Source of the DNA: Talinum fruticosum
Lineage: Eukaryota; Streptophyta; Magnoliopsida; Caryophyllales; Talinaceae
DNA length: 64,000 bases
Direction: 5' to 3'
Assembly (NCBI GenBank): GCA_021018815.1
Contig: JAITYX010000007.1
Coordinates: forward strand, 8,557,001-8,621,000
The position numbers were made by a program, and so were the translations under genes. This document shows positions 37,486 through 48,765 of the stretch, piece after piece. A model generated the notes under the pieces. The model was not told the DNA's origin, ran no database searches, and saw only the letters and a program-made list of their open reading frames with translations. Within the stretch, counting starts at the first letter, position 1. Every line of letters begins with the position of its first letter.

Positions 37486-38626
37486 GAACAAGTGCAGTTG
37501 CTAGCAAGTTCGGTTTAGGATAGAACAAGTGTCGTTGCTAGCAAGATATGCGCGTAAAAGTTGAAGGAAGTTTATTTTTGAGCAGCCAGGGCTACGGACA
37601 CGCTTCAAAATGAAGTTAGAAGGTTATACCATAGAGGAAAGAGTAGTAAAAGCAAGACTTCCAATTTCGGCATAATGAGTTCCTAATTTTCAGCGAAATT
37701 TTTATTTTTGAGACATTTTTTCCATTTATTGGTATGTAATACTTGAGGTGGTTTTTAGTTATATTTTACACTTCTTATGATGGATATGCCCTCCAATTGG
37801 TCGAGCAAGTGCGGTTGCTAGCAAGTTCGAGTCAAGGATAGAACAAGTGTCGTTGCTAGCAAGACATGCGCGTAAAAGTTGAAAGAAGTTTATTTTTGAG
37901 CAGCCGGGGCTACGAGACACGCCTAAAAATGAAGTTAGAAGGTTATACCATAAAGGAAAGAGTAGTAAAAGCAAGAGTTCGAATTTCAGCATAATGGGTT
38001 CCTAATTTTCAACTAAATTTTTTATTTTTGAGACATTTTTCCATTTATTGGTATGTAATACTTGAGGTAGTTTTTAGTTATATTTTACACATCTTATAAT
38101 GGATATGCCCTCCAATTGACTAAACAAGCGCAGATTGCTAGCAAGTTCGGTCTAGGATAGAACAAGTGTAGTTGCTAACAAGACATGTGCGTAAAAGTTG
38201 AAGGAAGTTTATTTTTGAGCAGCCGGGGCTACGGACACGCCTAAAAACGAAGTTAGAAGGTTATACCATAGAAGAAAGAGTAGTAAAAGCAAGAGTTCCA
38301 ATTTCAGCATAATGAGTTCATAATTTTCGGTAGAATTTTTTATTTTTGAGAAATTTTTTCCATTTATTGGTATGTAATACTTGAGGTAGTTTTTATTTAT
38401 ATTTTACACATCTTATGATAGATATGTCCTCCAATTGACTGAACAAGTGCGGTTGCTAGTAAGTTCATTCTAAGATAGAACAATTGCCGCTGCTAGCAAG
38501 ACATGTGCGTAAAAGTTGAAGGAAGTTTATTTTTGAGCAGCCGGGGCTACGGACACGCCTAAAAATGAAGTTAGAAAATTATACCATATAGGAAAGAGTA
38601 GTAAAAGCAAGAGTTCCAATTGGAGG
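37486..38626. repeat. tandem array, about 3.5 units of 317-321 bp
   Basis: Units start near 37486, 37801, 38119 and 38440 with GAACAAGTGCGGTTGCTAGC-like sequence and share GCGTAAAAGTTGAAGGAAGT and GGCTACGGACACGCC. The units are about 90% alike. Just right of the last unit an inverted stretch (CTCTTTCCTCCGTGGTATAA, about 38640) mirrors part of the unit, placing the symmetry axis of element A near 38.63 kb. A diverged relative is present in element B (about 42520-42760). Confidence 0.9.
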
Positions 38627-38838
38627 GCATGACACTTTGCTCTTTCCTCCGTGGTATAACCTTTTCTTGACGAATCATCATCCTTGCCTACTTTTAGGAC
38701 ATGTCCAAGGTCTTCATAGCCTCAAATTGTATTGCCTCCAAGTTTCACGCAAGTCTTTAACCTTTACCCGAACTTGTGCATGCTTGAACAGGTATAAATG
38801 TATTGTTTCTAACTTTGAAGGTTTTTAGTTTTGTTTTC

Positions 38839-38908
38839 GGCCTATGTGGGATTCGAACCCACATCTTTGTGTAATAACACAAATGCTCTACCGATTGAGC
38901 TAATAGGC
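38839..38908 (-). ncRNA. tRNA-like module A2, inverted partner of A1
   Basis: On the minus strand it is nearly identical to A1: GCCTATTAGCTCAATCGGTA, the same TTTGT-GTTATTAC-ACAAA arm, and T arm GTGGGTTCGAATCCCAC, which is the more canonical B box. It points toward A1 across the tandem array, so transcription from both modules would converge. Confidence 0.7.
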
Positions 38909-40629
38909 ATCCACGGTTTATAGACATAGACACTAAATTATAGTAGAGTTGTTGTTGTTGTTGAACACACACCACGACTCAATTTTTGAGATTACGACTC
39001 ACATCTCTCTCTCTCTCTCTCTCACTCACTTCAAGTGCTTAGTTGGTTTCGATGCTTAGTGTAGAAAGTTTATAGGGTACCAAGAAAGCATCAACCGGTT
39101 AGTAATCAAGCCAAGTAACCCAAAGTACTAACTCAGGCGGGAAGTGGAATCATAACGATTACTCTCCAAAGAAAATAGATGAGGCTCGAAAACTTACAAG
39201 CTTCTTCTCTTACAGTTTACTAAAAAAGGATGATTACTCAATAACCTCACAACAAGTAAAGCTGCATCATCAACATTATGCTTGAATTGGGTAGAAGAAA
39301 CCATATTACAAGAGAAGAGCCACAAAAACGTTACGGGACTAATACCTGGATGAAAGGACAACCGAGAAAAGAGCGCTCAACAACGACGATAAATTTTCAA
39401 ATTCTAAACTTAGGAAATTACTCAACAGCAAGCTCGAGTAAGCGGTTAGTGAACAATTTACTCAATAATCTTTGTGCAATTCAGGATCACCTAATAACTC
39501 ACTAACCTTCATACCAAAGACTTTACCAACTAGTTTATGCAACCGACACCCAAATAAACCCATTTGACACCTCAAAAAAGAATTTAGAATGAAAATGCGG
39601 GTACAATTTGATTAGCACTCGTGCGAGAATCCACGACTAGGCATTTTGAGTAGTAGCTCGACAACCTCCACTACCCAACATTGAAATCAAAATGGGTGAA
39701 ATGTTGCACAATGAAGATGTAGGAAAAGACAAATTGAAAGGAAATGGACATCCCTAATTTTAAACACTCGTTTGCAACCTATCGAGCACATGATTCACCA
39801 CTAAATGCCAAATTTAGCACCAAGTTCTCAATTTATCAATCAGCCGCTCATGATTATACACCAAACTAGCACACAAAGAATAATTAGAGCCCAAAAATCA
39901 CTGGATTCTTATCATTTTCTATCTTTAGACGAATCAATAAAACTCCTCCAAACCAGAAAATTAACCCCCTCCAAACCGTTCATAAGTCGTTACATACTTG
40001 AAAAGCACAACCTTCCCATTCCCAAGCACACAAAAATAAACTTCTTAAATCAAACAAAGAATTCAACATCCATTCAAATTACGAAATGGGTAGGGTCCGA
40101 CATTGAACATCGTTAAAAAGAGAAAAAGAGGAGTATGAGGATTCAAATTAAAGCGAGAGAAAGGGCGTAGTCGGGAGCATACCTTTGCTAGGGTTAGGGA
40201 GAAGAGAAAGAGGGTAAAATTTCCGAAGACAATATTATCACCTCTTTGAGAGAGAATGAAGAATTGTGAAATCGGCCTCCAGGTGACGAACAGGACAGCG
40301 AGAGAGAGAGAAAGAGAGCGATAGCAGCGAGGCACAAACCCTAAACGAGAGAGGACAACGAGAGGGACGATGCAGCGGTGGGAAGAGGCCGGATTTGGAT
40401 GCCGGCGGGAGGAATCGGTCGGCGGACGACGAGAGAGAGACAGAAGAGGGGACTGCGAGAGGAAACAAAATTAGGGGAGTAGAAATGAGGGGTTCCTCGA
40501 CCCCTTCCAAACATTTTTGTAATTTTTTTTAAAATAAAAAAATGCTCTTTTAATCCGAACCCTTAGATTTTAATTGAAGGGTTGAGATTAAAAGTGCTCA
40601 CCTAAAAGGGATGGCTCACTTGAATCCTT

Positions 40630-40631
<2 letters not shown>

Positions 40632-40683
<52 letters not shown>
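40632..40683. repeat. (AT)n microsatellite between elements A and B
   Basis: About 52 bp of uninterrupted AT repeat. The right end of element A abuts one side and the left end of element B the other, so the two elements share one TA target tract. Confidence 0.92.
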
Positions 40684-40685
<2 letters not shown>

Positions 40686-40984
40686 GGAGGGTTCAAGTGA
40701 GCCCTCCCTTCAGGTGAGCTCTCTTATTAGGTGAGCACTTTTGATCCGAACGGTCCATTAAAATCCAACGACTGAAATAAAAAGGGGTATTTTTATTATA
40801 AAAAAAAAGAAAAAAACACAAAATGTTTGGAAGGGGTCAAGACCCCCTCATTTTTGCTCTGCTCTTGTCTTCGGCCCCTCTTTCTCTCTCGCTCTAAAAC
40901 CTCTCGCACATTCCTCTCTGTCTCTCTGCTCCTTTCGCTGCACTCGCCGGACTCTCTCTCGCTCGGAAAGCTCTCGCACACTCC

Positions 40985-41021
<37 letters not shown>

Positions 41022-41764
41022 TGCTCTCGCTGCACTCGTCGGACTTTCTCTCGCCGGATTCTCTCCGTCTCTCGCAGGAACCTTTCTCGGCTCACGCTCG
41101 CTCTGTCAATCTCTCTCTCGCCGTCGTTCGCCTCGGCGTCCCTAATCCATGGCTATTATCTTTCAAACCCTAGGTTTTCAATTAGTCGAGTTCTCTCTTT
41201 CTTCCTATTCCCCAAAATCAGATTTAGGTTTTGTATAATTCATGCCTAATTTTTCTTTTTTCATTTGCTTGAGTTTGGTTACGTTATGCCTTCTCTGTCT
41301 CTCCCTTCGATCCCCTCTCTATTTCTCTCTATCGAATAAAATCATAGTTTCTTTTGATTCAATTTGGTGCAAGATGATGCAAATTAGCATTAGTGAATTT
41401 AGTTGTGTTGATTACTTGGAATTGGAATTATTGAAATTGATAAACTGAAATGTGTCTACAATTTAAAAAGAGTTGTGGTGATGACTAAAATTTGTGATAT
41501 CTAAAATTGGTGAACTGAATGAAAGAAGTTGTGGTGATGGCTGAAATTGATGAGTAGAATTGCTTTGGCAAATTGAAAGCGAGTTGTGGTGATGATTGAA
41601 ATTTGTGATATCTGAAATTGGTGAACCGAACGAAAGGAGTTATGGTGATGGTTGTGGTGATGGTTGACTGATGAGCATAATTGCTTTGGCAAATTGAAAG
41701 TTGTGGTGATGATTGTAACTCGTGAACTTAAATTTTGTTAGCAAATTAAAAGGAGGTTGTCATT

Positions 41765-41833
41765 AGCCTAATAGCTCAATGGTAGAGCAACATGCAGTAG
41801 CATGGAGATGTGGGTTCAAATCCCATTTAGGCT
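41765..41833 (+). ncRNA. tRNA-like module B1
   Basis: The acceptor AGCCTAA pairs perfectly (7 bp) with TTAGGCT, D arm GCTC-AATGGTA-GAGC, T arm GTGGGTTCAAATCCCAT. The anticodon arm is poor: CATG/CATG encloses a 6-base loop. The A and B boxes are good. It is located at the inner end of the left arm of element B. Confidence 0.7.
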
Positions 41834-43140
41834 ATTTGTGTTGGTATGACATAAAGCTGTAAAGACTTGCATAAAACTTGCACTAGCTCAATGTTACAAT
41901 GATGTTTTCTCCAAAGCCTAGTGTAAAGCACCTGTGAGCGAAAGGGTACAATGACTTTAGATTAATGCCCAGAAAAAGACCTAAGCAAGATGGTTTTGAT
42001 AATGGATATAAACCAAACCTTAAGAGATCTTAGAGTATAGGCCAACAACATGCAATCATCGGACTCATAACCAAGGAATGCAACCCAAACCTTATTTTAA
42101 ACATCGGCAAGATACGTAAACGCAAAAAGGGTCAATCATGGAAGGAAAATTCATGCCTACGAGATCTAAACAAGTAACCTCATGGTCAATAGAAGGGTCT
42201 CAATGATTATAAATACAAGCAAAGTGGTAAGGTACTGTAGACAAAATGAACCTGAAAAGTTAAGCCAATAAGGTATCTTCACCGTACTAGACCACCATGA
42301 AAAGCATGTGAAAGAAGATAATATAACGGTCAGCATAATATGAAAGGGCCATAGAGTATTAGTATAGTAGGTCATAATTCTGATAGGAGCAATTGAAGGC
42401 GATTGAGACAAAATAATTAGTTAGTAAATTTGCACAAAAAATATCTAATTAGTTCTTCAAAGCATCTAATGAAGGAATCCACAATCATATTCTTTCGGGG
42501 AACAGTCAGTGGACCATTAGCAAGACATGTGCGTAAAAGTTGGAGGAAGTTCATTTTGGAGCAAGCCCTTCATTTCTAGGCTAAAATAAGTCCAGTTGCT
42601 AGCAAGACATGTGCGTAAAAGTTGAAGGAAGTTCATTATGGAGCAGTCGGAGTTATGGACAAGCCTAGAATGAAAGAGCCGGGGTTATTCCGTGGAGGAA
42701 AGAGCGAGTCAAATAAGGGTTCTAATTTCAGCATATTGAGTTCTTAATTTTTAGCAAAAAAATTGTCACCACTGGGGCTATAACACCAAGAAAGAAAAGG
42801 AAGAAGCAGCAAGCACCCCCGAATTTGTTTGCTTGAGCTATTCGAATTCGGTAAGAAACTAAAATAGATATCATGTTCAATCATTCGAATTTAATTACAA
42901 ATAACAGAATATGTTTTCTCAGTAAATATTTTCGTTTTATTGCAATGTAATTCACGGTTATCTTTGTTAAGTATGAATATTTTTGTGATAGAGTAATTGC
43001 TTTCTATATAAATTTGTACAAAATCAGGTGTGCCTATAGAGTAAAAATTGCCAAAAGCATGCTATTTACTTGGTACTGATTGTGGGACTCAAACTCACAT
43101 CTCCAATTGAAATGAGTAATAAAGCAAAGTATATCTAACT

Positions 43141-43211
43141 AGCCCATGTGGGACTCGAACCCACATCTCCGTGCACCATTACACGTTGCTCTACCTTTGA
43201 GCTAATAGGCT
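43141..43211 (-). ncRNA. tRNA-like module B2, inverted partner of B1
   Basis: On the minus strand: acceptor AGCCTAT/ATGGGCT (one G-U pair), D arm GCTC-AAAGGTA-GAGC, anticodon arm with about an 8-base loop, T arm GTGGGTTCGAGTCCCAC. A further partial T-arm copy lies beside it at about 43080-43104 (GAGTTTGAGTCCCACA on the minus strand), suggesting local duplication of the module. Confidence 0.68.
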
Positions 43212-44554
43212 ACTAATGTTTAATAGAACATGTATATCAAAAACTAGTTCGGGAAAAATGACCCATATGTAGGTATGTGAGACTCATAATCCGACCAGGG
43301 AGAAGCTTTCTCCAATAAACTTCTTCCTATAAAGGAGCAAGCGAGCTCTAAGTGTGGCATTAGTTTTCTTTACCTATGCTTGAACTTCCATTCCGGAACC
43401 CAAGCATAATTTTCCACAGCAGATTGCTATTGAAGCTATGTCTTTGGTCAATATTTATCCGAAACTTTCACTTGAAGCTAGCAAGTTTTGGCAAAGCATT
43501 TCAATCCCTTAAACACGAAGATGCGAGAGAACATAGGCTATGTCATACCTACTCCAGTTATTCCAAATTCTTAGCCAATACTTAAATTCACAAACAACTC
43601 CATTAACTACCTTGTCATTGTAATTGAATCCTTTATCCAAAACGAAACTCACATTTCAAACAAAAATCCAATTAACAAGCACATAACATTCGAGAGAAAA
43701 GCTCATATATCTTCAACAAGCCAAAACATCACACAAAAACCCAAATTGATACCTACAAATTCAGAATATTTAGCCCATAATCATAAAAAAAAAATCAAAA
43801 AATGACTCCAAAATCGGGCGGAACACTTGCCCGGAGAATCCAACAAGGATTCGGTTAGGGTTTGAAGAATAATAGAGGAGGAGGGGAGATGACTAAGCCA
43901 AGGATTCGGTTGGGGAAGGGGTTGAATGGGTCGGCAACCAAATTAGCACAATCGGATCCAAGCAAATGGCAATGACAAATCACGCATGAATTATACAAAA
44001 CCTAGATCTGATTTTTAGAAGTGGGAAGAAAGAGATAACGGACTCGACTAATTGCAAAACTCGCCAACGAGTTAGAGGCTTGGGCTGGGGAGGAAGGCGG
44101 CTCCACGGTGGCGTCAATTGACCGTGTGGTGAAAGAGAGCTTCGGTGATATGAGAGACAGAAATACGGAGCGTGAGATAGGAGAAACAAAGAAGGGTGGC
44201 TCAAGGACGCGGTCGAGTGAGGGTCCGAGCAAGAGCGTGATTCCGAGCGAGAGAGTCTCCGGTGGCAGAGAAAGATTCCGTCCGGCCAGGGAGAGAGTCC
44301 GGCGACGACGAGATAGGAGCGTGAGAGAGGAGAACGAGAGAGAGAAGAGGGGACGAAGAAAGACAAAACAACAGAGCGAGAAATGAGGGGAAGGGGTCGA
44401 CCCCTTCCAAGCATTTTTGTATGTTTCTTTTTTTTTAAATTATAAAACTCTCTTTTAATCCGAACCCTCAAACTTTATTTGAATGGTTCGGATTAAAAGT
44501 GCTTCACCTAATGAAGGAGCTCACCTAAAGGGGAGGGCTCACTGAACCCTCCCC

Positions 44555-44555
<1 letters not shown>

Positions 44556-44604
<49 letters not shown>
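44556..44604. repeat. (CA)n(TA)n tract, right flank of element B
   Basis: ACACACAC followed by ATATAT directly after the right terminus of element B. It mirrors the TA tracts at the other element ends. Confidence 0.9.
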
Positions 44605-44608
<4 letters not shown>

Positions 44609-45400
44609 TTGCATGAAAACACTCTTAAAATGTCTTATTTTAACATATACTAATATATTTTACGATTTGAAACTACTATTTTTTAAATAAGTATGATTAA
44701 TTATGAAGATAAATTTTTAATAATCGTCGTTTACACCAAAAAGTATTAAATGACATTCTAATCAAATCAACCCTATTTAAGAGTGTCATACATATAATTT
44801 TACAAATATAAAAAATAATAGATAAAATAATAATTTTATAAAAATTATAAATTATAATACAGTTATACTATTCTATTATATAATTTTTTTAATTTATTAT
44901 ATTATATAATAATTTTTAAATAAAAAAAGACATTTAAAATTCGTAAGAGACATATCATTTCACTTGCAGTATATATATTCTCACTGCCGGGAGTGGCTTA
45001 CGTTACGATGGAAGATTCGAATTTCTAGAAAGAATTGGATTGTTCTGCTACTTTCTTGACGAAACTTCCAGGCTTCCAGACACTCGTCTCTGGGCCTTCT
45101 TTCCACTTCCATTGCTTCATCAACATGACTATGCCGGATAAATTCACCTTTTCTTCTTTCGCATTTTCTTCCTTCAAAATCCAGTGGCACCTTCTAGCTG
45201 CTCAAAAGTAGGAAAAAGAGAAGCGGGTTTCTTTCTTGTGGCCGATTGCCTTTCCAGTCCTCCCATGCCCTTGTTTCTCTCTCTGCAAAATTTCCCAAAT
45301 CAACAAATTAGCCAAGTCCTGAAAGACCCTAAAATTGAAGTATTTGGGATGATTGTGGATCAAAGATAGCACATTTTCTTCTTCTTCTCCTTCCGAGATC
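44605..45400. other. intergenic, promoter/leader side of OMA1
   Basis: AT-rich DNA up to about 44980, then higher-complexity DNA without a gene call. An ATG at 45353 is in frame with OMA1 and would add 16 residues; the downstream ATG at 45401 is preferred because MGWFRRSKLVYD aligns with the start of plant OMA1 proteins as I remember them. Confidence 0.45.
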
Positions 45401-48130
45401 ATGGGGTGGTTCAGAAGATCAAAGCTGGTGTATGACACGTTTCGAAACGTCAGTTCCAAGTTGGTAACTAGAAACCCAGTCCCTCCCCCCACCGTCACAG
45501 TGAATTCCATCTGTTATTATTCATTTTACAATCAGTACAAGTGCTCTGGACTCTTTGGGTCTCCTTCAATTTTCTCAAAATTTGGGAATTATAGTGGCTT
45601 CAAGCAGAATCAAAGTAGCTTGCTTTCTGGTGTTACTAGGAGATATTACTATGTTGATCGAAACCAAGTTTACCATTTTAGGCCAAGGGGGTATAGGAGA
45701 TTGTTTCGAGATCCTAGGATTGTGTTCATTGTTGTGGTGATTGGCTCCGGTGCTGCGATCACCATCTATTATGGGAATTTGGAGGTTGTTCCTTACACAA
45801 AAAGGAAGCATTTTGTGCTTTTGTCAAGGAACATGGAGAGGAAAATAGGAGAATCCCAATTTAACCAGATGAAGAAAGCCTTTAAGGGGAAGATATTGCC
45901 TGCTATACACCCAGAGAGTATAAGGGTAAGATTGATAGCTAAAGACATAATTGAAGCATTGCAAAGAGGGCTGAGTAATGAGCATGTATGGAGTGAACCC
46001 AGCTATGGTTGGGAGGTCGATAGCCTCTTCGAGCATGCTGAGCATGAGACTTTGAAGGCATTGAGTAAAGGAGTGGAAGAGGAACCACCAGATAACTGGC
46101 TGGGGGATGAGGGTGGTCTTGATGATATGTGGGTCAAGAAGAGTAGGAAGAAGGCAGAAAAACAACGGGTTAAGGCGGCTACTCAGCATTTGGAAGGCTT
46201 GAACTGGGAAGTTCTGGTAGTTGATGAACCAGTTGTTAATGCCTTCTGCTTGCCTGGTGGGAAGATTGTTGTTTTTACTGGTTTGCTGAAGCATTTTCGG
46301 ACAGATCCCGAGATAGCTACCGTTCTTGGTCATGAGGTATACTTTCCTGTGTTTGCCAACAAACAATCCCGTATTTGTTGTGTGTTCAAAATTAGGTCTC
46401 CATGTGGCTTACATTCGTTTTTCCTGATGACCTTGTGATCAGGTTGGTCATGCTGTAGCTCGACATTCTGCAGAAATGCTTACAAAGAGCATGTGGCTCG
46501 TTCTCTTAGAATTGGTGCTTTTTCAATTCATCACACCTGATCTTGTTGTTGCTATGTCAAGCCTTCTCTTAAGGCTACCTTTCTCACGAAAGTAAGTATA
46601 ACGCGCATTCTCATTGTACCGCAAGTAACTTTCATGTGGAATTTGGTATCGCTTCAAAATGTCTTTTGAGCTTTCTAATTTAATTGTTTCACCCCTTGAT
46701 GATTAGTTATAGTCCCTTATAATTTGTGAAGATTTTCTGATAAGTTGGCTCCAGTTGGTGTCTGCCTACTCCTGAGTACAACAGATGATTAGGATGCTGG
46801 CATAGGGAGGGACACGAGAAGTTCAGATTTGAGGAGTGAGAACTATCAGTATTTTTAATATGAAAGTGAATGAGGAAATAGAATTTCGGGCAACAGTAGC
46901 TAATAAACTAGGTTGAGGTTTCTAGGAAACTAGATCCTGTGTCACTCTCCTAAAATCCTTGTTGTAGCTCAGCCCTGTTTGTGTCGTAACAAGTTTTTGG
47001 GAAGCACACTGTTTGACTTTGAACAAACAGAAACCTTTATGAAACTTTCTACAAATCACCTGGCAACATGTATTACTCCTCCGTTTCAAAATAAATGTCG
47101 CTTTAACTAATTTTTTCGTTTCACAATATTTGTTACTTTACAATTCCAATGGTTTACTAATGACTAGTTTACCAATTTGTCTCTATTAATTGCTTTATTT
47201 CTCTCATTTTCTCATTAATTTTCTTCATTTCCAATAAAATCTTAGGGTAACTTGGTCTTTTAATACAAATTTTGTCATAATTTTTGTGTTTCCTTAGTAC
47301 TCCTCGTAACCTTAAAACGGCATATATTTTGCAATGGAGGGAGTATCATTTATCAGTCCCAAAGGCCCTCAGGATACTCAAATCTTACGGACCCTCAGGT
47401 ATACCAATTTTCTATGGGGAATTCGTTCATTAGGGATACCATTCTCTGGTGCTTCTTGAGGTTATGCACTGAGAGTCCATGCAACTTTTCCTTTTTCATC
47501 TTTCATCTGCAGAATAGAGAGCAGGGATCAGCCTTGTGCTTTTCCTCTTTCATCTGTAGAATGTCTGTAATGATTGCTTAAATTCCATTAGTGTTAGTAT
47601 GAAGCAAGATCATGTCTAGGTGTCATTTTTTCCGATCTTTGGAGATGTAGGCCTGTTTTGGGTAAAAAGTGAAATGTTCAGTACCCATACCCATGTACAT
47701 TGTTGGTCATGCCTCTAGGGTACAGGAGTTGCAATGAGGAACCAAGTAACAGAGAATAAAAGTCTAATTACCATCACTTGGATAGTTTATGGAATTCTCA
47801 CTCTTTTCAAGCTGATTAGTCGCCCCACAAAATTGCTTATTAGGCTGATGCTACTTTTGCCTTTGTTGGTAATGAACTAGGATGGAAATTGAAGCAGACT
47901 ACATAGGGTTGCTTCTCATGGCCTCTGCCGGATATGATCCACGAGTGGCACCCAAGGTATATGAAAAGCTGGGAAAAGTAACCGGCGATTCAGCATTAAG
48001 AGATTATCTTTCAACTCATCCTTCAGGAAAAACCAGAGCTCAGTTGCTTGCTCGAGCTGAGGTCATGGAGGAAGCCCTCAATATATATCGGGAAACCATC
48101 GCAGGACGTGGAATTGAAGGCTTCCTTTAG
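45401..48130 (+). CDS. OMA1: mitochondrial metalloendopeptidase OMA1 (M48)
   Basis: Three exons: 45401-46336, 46443-46591, 47881-48130; 444 residues and no frame breaks. The N-terminus is Arg/Tyr/Ser-rich with few acidic residues, as expected for a mitochondrial presequence. A membrane segment (IVFIVVVIGSGAAITIYYG, about residues 108-126) precedes the M48 domain. The zinc motif HEVGH is split by intron 1 (HE at the end of exon 1, VGH at the start of exon 2); the third ligand is the Glu of MEIEADYIG in exon 3. The C-terminus STHPSGKTRAQLL and IEGFL match plant OMA1. OMA1 is an inner-membrane stress protease (family knowledge). It is At5g51740-like, completing the microsynteny with the subtilase and PP2C genes about 27 kb to the left. 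Intron 2 contains a Stowaway MITE. Confidence 0.94.
47076..47343. mobile_element. Stowaway MITE in OMA1 intron 2
   Basis: The left terminus CTCCTCCGTTTCAAAATAAA and the right terminus (minus strand) CTCCCTCCATTGCAAAATAT are flanked by TA on both sides (47074-47075, 47344-47345). These are the classic Tc1/mariner Stowaway ends; the 268-bp body is noncoding. The left end has one C fewer than the canonical CTCCCTCC, in line with the homopolymer shortening seen elsewhere. Confidence 0.9.
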
Positions 48131-48765
48131 CCACGGCCCACCCCTTTTTCAAAGAAGATGGGGTTTGGTGGTATTCAAAACAACCAGTGACTCATTTTCT
48201 TACTATTGTTGATTGAGCAAGCTGGAAATATTCGAGTGTTGTTGATTGTGCATGTTCCCCAAGCGATTCTGTAAATTCAATCTGATTTGGTTTCCACATA
48301 AGGGCCTTTCTATTTTGAGGCTTGAGAAACGTAAATGTGATTTCCTCTCCAATTGACCACATTTAATTACTCATGTTGGCACTGCTAGTAGATTTTTGAA
48401 ATCTATACATGATGCTTAGCTACTATGAAATCTTCGTCTTCGGAAATGTCCTTAGGAGATGGAATAACCAAAGCATCACGGATTGTTTGCTTCAGTGGCT
48501 TGCTGTTTCCTTGACAGGCTTTGCCTCAGCTTTGGAAATGTAGCAACTATTTCACAAACCCTTGCGAGAAGAGTTTGCTAGATAACTAAAAAGGTGGAAA
48601 AGAATACAATGAGATGTTTATTGAAAACATGCCTCTTCTGCTTTAGATTCCCATAAAGACATATCATTATATATATGTTATACACTTTCCACTGTCAAAA
48701 TTTCTGCACAAGATATGTGCAAATAGATTTTTCTTTCAGAATTCAATTGCAGTGTTAACAGCCAA
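48131..48765. other. intergenic between convergent OMA1 and helicase genes
   Basis: It holds the 3' flanks of two convergent genes. No further gene was seen. The first about 250 bp probably carry the OMA1 3' UTR and the last 100 bp the helicase 3' UTR (minus strand). Confidence 0.55.

Larger units (their letters stand above)
35256..40631. mobile_element. foldback-like TIR element A with inverted tRNA-like pair
   Basis: Left end GGGGGTTCAATTGAGCCCTC and right end (minus strand) GGAAGGATTCAAGTGAGCC match for at least 60 bp, including GGTGAGCACTTTTAATC, so the element is 5376 bp with TIRs. Inverted similarity extends inward: GTGTCTATGTCTAT lies just before the left tRNA-like module (37381) and inverted just after the right one (38908). 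The middle is a roughly 320-bp tandem array (37486-38626). CT-rich DNA at 35400-35700 resembles a captured leader. No transposase frame was seen. It looks like a non-autonomous foldback or MULE-type element in TA repeats; Micron MITEs of rice show a similar target (from memory). Confidence 0.7.
40684..44555. mobile_element. foldback-like TIR element B with inverted tRNA-like pair
   Basis: The ends are GGGGAGGGTTCAAGTGAGCC (left) and, on the minus strand, GGGGGAGGGTTCAGTGAGCC (right), both followed by GGTGAGC and a TTAATC-type block. Long inverted arms are evident: TTTTGTATAATTCATGC-type sequence at about 41230 recurs inverted at about 43985, and GTCGAGTTC/GACTCGAC near 41186/44042. The element is 3872 bp and of the same family as A. 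The inner part holds a TGGTGATG-rich minisatellite (about 41470-41760), two tRNA-like modules and a diverged copy of the array unit of A (42520-42760). Frames in the CT/GA-rich arms (41-41.25 kb, 44-44.4 kb) are mirror images and low-complexity; none looks like a transposase. Confidence 0.7.

Noticed and set aside
37486..38626. CRISPR-like array
   Set aside because: The units are 320 bp of near-identical sequence with no short repeat/unique spacer alternation; eukaryotic tandem repeat.
40827..44471. Ser/Arg/Leu-rich frames at 40.8-41.25 kb and 44.0-44.5 kb as coding exons
   Set aside because: They are inverted copies of each other in the arms of element B and consist of CT/GA-rich DNA; no transposase motif is visible.
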